This document shows positions 61,001 to 64,000 of a DNA stretch of 64,000 nucleotides, piece by piece. Below the pieces are notes generated by a model. That model worked only from the letters and a program-made list of their open reading frames with translations, had not been told where the DNA came from and made no database searches. Source of the stretch: Myrica gale (taxonomy: Eukaryota; Streptophyta; Magnoliopsida; Fagales; Myricaceae); assembly GCA_963930655.1 (NCBI GenBank), contig OZ005616.1, forward strand, positions 11,312,001-11,376,000. Reading direction: 5' to 3'. Position 1 is the first letter of the stretch; every line of letters begins with the position of its first letter. A program made the position numbers and the translations under genes.

Positions 61001-61528
61001 TTTGTTTATGTGGCAGGATTGCACATAAGGGATGGAGGGGTGTTTGTGTGAGTTTGACATACATTTGTTGGTCCACCTTCTAACTGTTTAGGTTTCTCAA
61101 TTATGGCAGCTAACGAGAAGGATCATTATGGCATGTATGCATTTCCTCTTAATACCTCTTTGTTTGTGGTTGTTGTGGATCTGTCTAAAGTTTATATTAC
61201 CATTGTCAGGAAAAGTCTGCTATTTTTCAGGTGACAATGGACATTGTAGCTCATTTTTTCAATCCAGATTCGTGTCACATTCATCTGAATCACGGGGACC
61301 TTCTGGATGCAATTTGGTCTTGGATAGGAGTGAAGGCAGAGCATAGACAGAAAGTGGCAGAGGTATATCATTATCCTACATATGAAATTTGAACCATTAT
61401 TGCGTGCAGTATGACCTGACAGATGCTTCCATTTCTCAATGAAGCTACTTTCTTTGATGAGTTGTCTGCGTCCTCAATCCTCTGAAAGGAAAAGGAAATG
61501 GGCAGTCATAAGGCGTCAGCTTTTGCAG
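25099..61528 (+). CDS. GCN2: GCN2, eIF2-alpha kinase (C-terminus beyond the window)
   Basis: GCN2 binds uncharged tRNA and phosphorylates eIF2-alpha. Exons: 25099-25238, 25858-25926, 26008-26067, 26151-26256, 26630-26734, 32927-33343, 33767-33913, 33989-34075, 34155-34241, 34336-34447, 39752-39869, 44926-44980, 45287-45456, 45800-45984, 54806-54954, 55076-55325, 56868-57114, 57229-57322, 58085-58165, 58323-58379, 61231-61362, 61445-61528. They sum to 2952 nt, 984 codons, with no stop. RWD domain: [16 protein letters not shown] to [10 protein letters not shown]. Kinase: glycine loop GHGGFGHV, lysine in [24 protein letters not shown] as TAPEIEQ; a GCN2-type insert lies between the lobes. HisRS-like part starts near [17 protein letters not shown] and reaches [16 protein letters not shown]. 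Arabidopsis GCN2 has about 1240 residues, so roughly 260 are outside. The intron after 26256 uses a GC donor. Introns of up to 8.8 kb are filled with LINEs. Confidence 0.95.
27180..29560 (-). mobile_element. Copia-type LTR fossil in GCN2 intron 5, split by a LINE
   Basis: The minus strand shows a polypurine tract and LTR start near 27310-27335. RNase H-type sequence lies at 29200-29560, beyond the LINE that occupies 27406-29195. The two parts belong in this order for one minus-strand Copia element. It is old and badly broken; limits are approximate. Confidence 0.5.
27406..29195 (-). mobile_element. 5'-truncated LINE, antisense in GCN2 intron 5
   Basis: The minus strand reads ORF2 from the reverse transcriptase palm ([10 protein letters not shown], then the catalytic block [13 protein letters not shown]) through [15 protein letters not shown] and [17 protein letters not shown] to the zf-RVT region ([18 protein letters not shown]). 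The end is [18 protein letters not shown] stop follows LRCLLLCY near 28982 and frames shift near 28750 and 28330-28470, so it is inactive. The 3' hairpin reads CAGTATAGTCCTTTATACTG, with a seven-pair stem. The poly(A) is the T-run at 27403-27411. I could not find a convincing duplication. It is inserted in the Copia fossil. Confidence 0.88.
29546..29908. mobile_element. MITE with 14-bp terminal inverted repeats
   Basis: The left end GCTCTTGTTTAGCA and the complement of the right end (GGTCTTGTTTAGCA) agree at 13 of 14 positions. The interior is AT-rich with repeated CACAAAC(C/T)CCAATAAAA words. No duplication is clear. The same kind of interior occurs in the MITE at 60368, so they may be relatives. 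Confidence 0.55.
30435..31834 (-). mobile_element. Composite, rearranged LINE insertion in GCN2 intron 5
   Basis: Reading the minus strand from 31834 there are three parts. First, an ORF2 C-terminal piece ([15 protein letters not shown] to a zf-RVT region) ends near 31375. Second, about 180 bp (31190-31370) are unlike the LINE and look like a host 3' UTR. Third, the ORF1 N-terminus (from 31187; [39 protein letters not shown]) is fused near 30680 to the last 60 codons of ORF2 ([19 protein letters not shown]), followed by the 3' hairpin and poly(A) at 30435. Flanks ATTAAGCTTAC (30424-30434) and ATTAGCTTAC (31835-31844) suggest a single insertion. Parts out of order point to template switching, or to two insertions (alternative). 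Confidence 0.65.
35258..36677 (+). mobile_element. 5'-truncated LINE in GCN2 intron 10, sense
   Basis: The 20-mer AACAATTCTTTTGGATTTGT flanks it exactly at 35238-35257 and 36678-36697. The insert starts in ORF2 after the reverse transcriptase (LPLGARSK-like, then [30 protein letters not shown]). It ends with zf-RVT ([38 protein letters not shown]). A stop near 35748 and frame changes near 35840 and 36560 disable it. The hairpin AGTACAATCTTTGTACT is at 36609-36625. Confidence 0.92.
37842..38998 (-). mobile_element. 5'-truncated LINE in GCN2 intron 10, antisense
   Basis: Short duplications GGCAGCAGAC lie at 37832-37841 and 38999-39008, with the T-run (poly(A)) at 37842. The minus strand reads the ORF2 C-terminal half: [36 protein letters not shown]-like block, [39 protein letters not shown]. 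The reading frame breaks near 38330-38400. It lies 1.2 kb from the oppositely oriented LINE at 35258-36677. Confidence 0.88.
40146..41989 (+). pseudogene. LINE ORF1 (one frameshift)
   Basis: The N-terminal 130 residues hold the two beta-rich repeats also seen in the intact copy: [20 protein letters not shown] with [20 protein letters not shown], and [19 protein letters not shown] with [13 protein letters not shown] long low-complexity Ser/Gly/Pro-rich middle follows. The conserved end [15 protein letters not shown] is in the shifted frame. The Cys and His content of the middle does not make a clear zinc knuckle. Its role in the family should be RNA binding and RNP formation (inference). Confidence 0.75.
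41988..43748 (+). pseudogene. LINE ORF2, truncated (endonuclease plus start of reverse transcriptase)
   Basis: A 586-codon open frame. APE-type endonuclease motifs are present: N in SWNVRGLN, E in LQETK, GDFN, and SDHFPI. The [20 protein letters not shown] linker and the reverse transcriptase start ([19 protein letters not shown]) follow. A frameshift near 43620 and loss of the catalytic FADD region make it unable to copy RNA. The endonuclease itself looks whole. Confidence 0.85.
46220..46744 (+). mobile_element. Older, degenerate LINE remnant
   Basis: Fragments of the ORF2 C-terminus can be made out ([19 protein letters not shown], then IVDW, LLHSSVA and [10 protein letters not shown]). Many stops interrupt them and no end can be placed. 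It is more diverged than the other copies. A younger 142-bp LINE tail is inserted beside it. Confidence 0.5.
46759..46900 (+). mobile_element. Very short LINE 3'-end insertion (142 bp)
   Basis: AGCATTAGTCTGTG (46745-46758) and AGCATTAGTTTGTG (46901-46914) flank it, differing at one base. The insert is only the last codons of ORF2, the 3' UTR with the hairpin CAGTATAGTCCTTTGCACTG, and poly(A). It sits in GCN2 intron 14, sense. Confidence 0.85.
47567..49387 (+). CDS. LINE ORF1 protein with a PUR-like N-terminal domain
   Basis: 606 residues from the ATG at 47567 (an in-frame GTG lies two codons earlier). Residues about 5-55 ([20 protein letters not shown], then [20 protein letters not shown]) and 68-130 ([20 protein letters not shown], then GAVMIPEG, then a long helix) each read as three strands and a helix. 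This resembles PUR-alpha repeats, which bind single-stranded nucleic acid. I see neither an RRM nor CCHC knuckles. The middle is Ser/Gly/Pro-rich and probably disordered, with two near-identical repeats at about 414-452 ([13 protein letters not shown] and [13 protein letters not shown]). The C-terminal block [15 protein letters not shown] is kept in all copies. Expected role: packaging LINE RNA (inference). The stop TGA overlaps the ORF2 start. Confidence 0.85.
   Translation: MAFVRSLAIEAKFFLFSVSATGLVTLTERNRKAQSSIRFGRYGAVWLANVFGKLVEGNEPGDYSEKFNESTRAFLVQKCANENGRYVALAEFGERRRRGAVMIPEGKRREGWRSVVVLCEELIKAIGVLRRRRMGNAANSFYKDVSFAEMVRTGSSEKLEAGKSVSPPVQYVEGNTGNFLSSGLSLAPHARQRENNMLSQDNYSPGMSASAAGADEALWLHLLKIQSELDGLFALVSKCEGGKTFRPEPEPIVSGPRDPSSSKCVSCIFQRPASVGHFNKHDSEFGSGPGDPGLESGPCEKLSGPQVSSCGIGPLSSSLGLGTVGLRLAANVMAEGAMVDSAPELSPEDPKPIGVADVDGGGRGLPQVLPGSTEIVSCALSVDRELRILSGDTLEDISCQTTSALASAEMVSVGSGLAGDFSAAVELVSAEMASVGPGLAGDLVLPSGDLVLPSVEGLSLNPEVESSLPLSVKGDDRSELGLKFGGDLVRCEEGVSEVGVVPLRVLYPRDDTVEGEGSVEPSKWVLEMVQSFRFMVGVSCVGYESALMNLFAALEMERDSGSRFSGRSGSKMMRELKALECSVNYDGNTSTSRRNKKVGRALVNSL
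49384..53037 (+). CDS. LINE ORF2: endonuclease, reverse transcriptase, zf-RVT
   Basis: 1217 residues. APE-type endonuclease, residues about 1-235: [13 protein letters not shown] (E38), GDFN (141-144), [15 protein letters not shown] (225-230). Reverse transcriptase, about 440-760: [62 protein letters not shown], and the catalytic FADD near 690, followed by NLSKSE and YLGLPLG. C-terminal zf-RVT, about 1045-1130: [20 protein letters not shown], then a C-x2-C and H/C pattern ([19 protein letters not shown]). It nicks target DNA and copies LINE RNA there. No RNase H domain is visible. Translation probably depends on reinitiation at the ATGA overlap with ORF1. Confidence 0.95.
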   Translation: MKPRIISWNVRGLNERGKCLSVGNLLRGWKGDLICLQETKVVEVSRALVRRLWGGSHVKWCCLGADGASGGILCLWDSRVLEMVESCIGLFSLSLIFRNVEDGVQWIFSGVYGPNDDCSRRIMWDELAGIQSWWHLPWCIGGDFNVTRFPSERLGGGGCRRAMLEFSNFISDLDLMDLELVGGMYTWSNGRSSQSWSRIDRFLVSVGWESVYPELVQKRLPRMLSDHFPILLENGSVGGSRKPFRFENMWLKEDGFVDLVKEWWEGFHFFGSPSFVLFSKLRALKQNLKVWNREVFGDLGVRKSNLLVELAILDGADEGGTIDEAGRVRRLEVSRELENLISMEETCWRQKSRALWLKEGDRCTKFFHRVANSNRRANLISRLEVEGEVVEDPAGISAEIVDFYSSLYEEPYAWRPTLDGLEFERISEDDAEWIERPFDVEEVTRVVQSLKGDKAPGPDGFSLAFFQACWGIIKMDVMAMFDEFARNGRFVRSLNSSFIVLIPKKSGAVDLKDFRPISLVGGIYKILAKVLANRLRLVLDKIISPSQNAFVGGRQILDSVLIANECIDSRLRSGVPGMLCKLDVQKAYDHVNWKFLLYLLRRCGFNEKWCRWISFCISTVRFSVMVNGCPEGFFGSSRGLRQGDPLSPLLFVIVMEAFSRMLGRVVEHGSLEGFMVGGGSGGSVCISHLLFADDTLVLCGADARQFRSLRCLLLCFEAVSGLRINLSKSEVIPIGRVDNVQELAGIMQCGVASLPFKYLGLPLGASFKCVHIWDEIIERMERRLAGWKRMYLSKGGRLTLIKSTLSCLPTFFLSLFPIPVAVANRLEKIQRDFLWGSDETVHKFHLVRWELVCSPHHDGGLGIRSLSMFNKALLSKWLWRFAHERDRLWRLVIAAKYGSCVGDWRSRSLRGPYGVSLWRFISKGWAAFSKSLKFVVGSGVRVSFWQDVWCGDIPLSLAFPVVYSLALNKEATVADYVAENDGIVVWNVSFVRSANDWELEDFSAFFSKLYGSAIRRGEEDKMAWTGSKNGSFTVKSMYSSVVSRSRVHFPWKGVWKTKCPLKVSFFVWEATHGKILTSDNLRRKGIYIADWCYLCRDDGESVDHVLLHCPFSRGLWNHVLGITNFQWVMPEKVVGVLWSWNRRLSNPIAKAIWRMIPSCIWWCLWRERNSRCFEDCSLSLVKMQELLLTSLFSWANVVLGCPFVDFKDFLTFLVCLE
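55912..55926 (-). mobile_element. Tail-only LINE insertion (15 bp) with 14-bp TSD
   Basis: GCTTTGAAGAAGAA occurs at 55898-55911 and 55927-55940. The 15 bp between are, on the minus strand, GCTTAT plus A9, the terminal bases of this LINE family. It lies in GCN2 intron 16, antisense to the gene. Confidence 0.8.
59531..59553 (+). mobile_element. Possible fourth tail-only insertion
   Basis: ATAGTCCCCATTTCC (59516-59530) and ATAGTCCCCAGTTCC (59554-59568) flank 23 bp reading ACTAAGATAC, A9, GAGG. The tail differs from the LINE family's CTTAT(C)-A(n) end. Another retroelement, or simple slippage, is possible. Confidence 0.45.
60368..60550. mobile_element. MITE with 3-bp duplication
   Basis: The left end GGGCATGTTTG and the complement of the right end (GGGGATGTTTG) agree at 10 of 11 bases. 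ATT flanks both sides (60365-60367 and 60551-60553). The interior contains CACAAACCCCAATAAATCTC. The 3-bp duplication points to a PIF/Harbinger-type element, although ATT is not the usual TWA. Located in GCN2 intron 20. Confidence 0.6.
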
Positions 61529-62202
61529 GTATGAGGAAAATTATGTGGGAAAGAAAAGATCTAGGCATTTTTCTTGTTCTTGTCTTCTAGGAATTTTCCA
61601 AAGTTTACTTTGTGATGGTCATGTTTTTGTCTTGCAGAAAATTCATAGAATTTGTAGTAGCCTTGTCTTTCATTAGATCTTTCTGTTAGCAAATGCACTT
61701 GTCCTTCTCTGTGGATGAAAATCGGTTTATACTTTGGTCACTTTATAAACTATGGAGTCATGAGAAAAATGTGTCTATATACTAATATAAATAGAGGTTA
61801 AATCAAATTTGTTTCATATCAGGCTAAAAGTTTGCATAAGTTTGGTGTTGTGGAGTTGGCTCAAAGAGTTATTGCAGCCCTTATATTTTTAAGGCTTAAT
61901 TAGTCTATTAATCCCTAGGGTATGACAGGATCCCAAACTAGTCTCTAGGGTTTATTTCGTCCTATACTAATTCTCTGGGAAATCCTTTGTCTTAGAGTAG
62001 CCATTTCGTCAACTCAATTGGCCCCGTTAACGGGATAAATCTCATGTGACTAACGGGGACACGTCACCACTAAACGCAAGTAGCTATGCGTCCCTAAGTG
62101 ACTTGAGGGTGCGTTGTCTTTACAAAAGACTTGTCCAACATGCCATTATGAGCAATCATTTTAGGTCCAAGTGACGTACATAGTTTGATGTGCATTTTAA
62201 AT

Positions 62203-63242
62203 TGTTGAAATAAGAGAACAGATGAAGAGAACGAAGACTTAAGGTGGTTCGGTCCAGAGAGACCTACATCCACTGTAGAAAGCCTAATGGGCTACATATT
62301 TATTTCTTGAGGTGTATTTCACTTGTACATAGACGAGCCTTTTTATAAGACCCAACTTACAAAGAACTCACATTTTTAACCATTGTGGGACTTAGATAAT
62401 TTATATTCTAACACCCTCCCTCAAACTCAAGATGGTTATTGTCGATACCGACTTGTGTTTGCAAACAAGACGATAATGACGTCTAGAGGTGTAAAGCTAC
62501 GACACAACACGTGCAACAAGAAAATAGTCGGCGAGGGCTGGTACACAAACAAGATCTGCTGCACAGGGCGGCGACACAAGATCTGACGAGGATCGAAGCA
62601 TAGACAAGATTTGCTGCACAGGATAGTGCCACAAGATTCGACGGGGTTCAGGGCAGAAACAAGATCTGCTGTATATGGCGGCAAACAAGATCCGATGGGG
62701 ATCAGAGCAGAGACAAGATCTGTTGCATAGTGCAGGGGCACAAGATCTAACAGGGATCGGGGTAGGACCTTTCTCACAATTGCGACAGGAAAAAAAATAT
62801 TGGATACGTTGACGAACGACACTTGAAAATGGCCGGAGAAAGGCTGATGGTCACCTGAAGATGGTCGGAGATAGGGCGGACAATCACCTGAAGATGGTCG
62901 GGATGGGGTGGACAATCGCCTGTAGATGGCCGAAGATGGGCGGACGGTGGTGGGCAATGAACAAAGGTTTGCGGTGGCCCATTGTGGAATATTTAACGTA
63001 TTAACAGACCAAAAATCGATAGACATAAGACTTTAATATTATGTAGAAATAACAGAAAAGAGGAAGAGAGAGAAAAGACTTAAAGTGGTTCGGTCTGGAG
63101 ATACCTATGTCCACCGCAGAAAGCCCAATGAGCTACATCTTTATTTCTCAAGGTGTATTTAACTTGTAGATAAAAAGGCATTTTTATAGGACCCAACTCA
63201 CAAATAACTCACATTCTTAACCAATGTGGGACTTAGACAATT
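62203..63242 (-). mobile_element. Small LTR element (TRIM-like), fossil, cut by a LINE
   Basis: Two direct repeats of about 210 bp (62203-62413, and from 63042) read TGTTAG to AACA on the minus strand and share the CCCACAT...TGAGTT and ACCGAACCAC blocks. A polypurine tract lies at 62414-62430, next to what is then the 3' LTR. The 630-bp interior has no retroviral gene, only degenerate short repeats containing ACAAGATCTGCTG. The second LTR is interrupted at 63242 by a LINE, so its end lies outside the window. The LTRs are visibly diverged, suggesting moderate age. Lies in GCN2 intron 22. Confidence 0.6.
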
Positions 63243-64000
63243 TTTTTTTATGAATAACTTCTAATATTATTAGAGAAAAAGAAAAAGAGAAGAAAGAGAG
63301 TGAGAACAGTACAAAGGCTGTACTAAACTCACTCAAATCATACAAATAAAGTAGCTAACAAATTCGACAAAATCTAAAAAAGGCCCCCCGTGACAGCATT
63401 AACCCAAAAATAAAGGGAAAGTAAAAACGTGTCCTTCAACTGATTAGAAGAAGTAGCAGATTCCTCAAAGCAACAGCGATTGCGTTCCCGCCACAAACAC
63501 CACCAAATACAGAAAGGAATCATCTTCCAAATCACTTTAGCCAATGGATCCTCAAATATCCTACTCCAACATTACAACATCCCCCACCTTTCGAGGCATA
63601 ACCCACGAAAGCTGAAAGATACAGAAAACAAAATCTCACAATCCTTTCGCCACCGAACAATGAAGAAGCGAATGTTCAACAGATTCTGCAGCTCCTCTGC
63701 ACAAATAACACCAATCAATCATACAAAGACCCCTTCGACGTAAATTATCAATTGTCAGAATCCTGCCATGCACCGCTTCCCACACAAAAAACGCAACTCT
63801 TGTGGGGACTTTGGACCTCCACACCACACGCCAAGGAAACAAATCCGATCTAACACCATAAAGAAAAGCATAAAAAGATTTAACAGTGAAGCCACCCTCT
63901 TTAGATCCCAACCAAACCATCTTATCATAACCCCCTCTCCTAACCACGTTTGCATAAAGAGTGCTGAAAAAAGACAAACTCTTCCAACTCCTAATCATTA
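63243..64000 (-). mobile_element. LINE 3' half, antisense, running out of the window
   Basis: The T-run (poly(A)) is at about 63243-63252. The minus strand shows the hairpin sequence (AGTACAGCCTTTGTACTG, near 63306-63323) and ORF2 C-terminal codons from about 63470 upward: CIWW, then LRRRGLCMIDWCYLCRGA, FPWRVVWRSKVPTRVAFFVW, and DKMVWLGSKEGGFTVKSFYA up to the window edge. A frame change lies near 63560-63640. It is inserted in the LTR of the TRIM-like fossil. Confidence 0.88.

Larger units (their letters stand above)
57323..61230. other. GCN2 introns 18-20 and their contents
   Basis: Besides exons 58085-58165 and 58323-58379 this stretch is intronic. It holds an AT microsatellite (about 58270-58287), a small tail-like insertion (59531-59553) and a MITE (60368-60550). 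The open frames at 60007-60440 show no recognised domain. Nothing else is supported. Confidence 0.45.

Noticed and set aside
61886-62200. Possible Mutator-like left arm (GGCTTAATTAGTCTATTAATCCC)-type start
   Set aside because: Resembles the style of the element at 274 but no inverted partner or duplication was found, so it is not called.

Overview
The window is plant nuclear DNA, from a eudicot with a transposon-rich genome. The evidence is spliced genes with canonical plant introns, a chloroplast-targeted GUN4, a plant-type GCN2, and Mutator, hAT, Copia and L1-type elements. The species cannot be named from the sequence. GUN4 followed by GCN2 matches the Arabidopsis neighbours At3g59400 and At3g59410 as I remember them.

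Host genes, left to right. (1) 1570-15488, plus: a Cys-rich secretory-pathway protein of the SPRING/C12orf49 family, with a C-terminal part like the Cys-rich tail of MGAT5 (GT18). It has 11 exons that I can place, one small exon I cannot find, and an in-frame stop in one exon. (2) 16711-17475, minus: GUN4, single exon. (3) 22321-23044, minus: an AIPP1/EDM3-type RRM protein, two coding exons. (4) 25099 to beyond 61528, plus: the eIF2-alpha kinase GCN2. Twenty-two exons give 984 codons in one continuous frame (RWD, kinase, HisRS-like start). About 260 C-terminal residues lie beyond the window. A 13-codon uORF ends 2 nt before the GCN2 start codon, and one intron has a GC donor.

Most of the rest is one L1-type LINE family in many states of decay. 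There is a full-length copy with both ORFs open and matching target-site duplications (47384-53107), nested in an older copy whose 5' part is inverted. There is also an ORF1-only half-LINE (2809-5353), an internally deleted copy (40022-43994), a scrambled composite (30435-31834), many 5'-truncated copies, and insertions consisting only of the last 6-7 nt of the 3' end plus poly(A) inside 14-20 bp duplications. Nearly all copies keep a 3' UTR hairpin whose stem varies with compensation. ORF1 does not look like the usual RRM or zinc-knuckle ORF1: its N-terminus reads as two beta-rich repeats resembling PUR-alpha. ORF1 and ORF2 overlap by ATGA.

Other repeats: three Mutator-like elements with long inverted repeats and 9-bp duplications, an hAT-type element carrying an exon of a tRNA-binding-domain gene, MITEs, and minus-strand Copia-type fossils used as landing sites by later elements.

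The strongest candidates for something little described are the LINE family (PUR-like ORF1, ATGA coupling, covarying tail hairpin, tail-only insertions, half-LINE), the SPRING/MGAT5-tail protein, and the GCN2 uORF.
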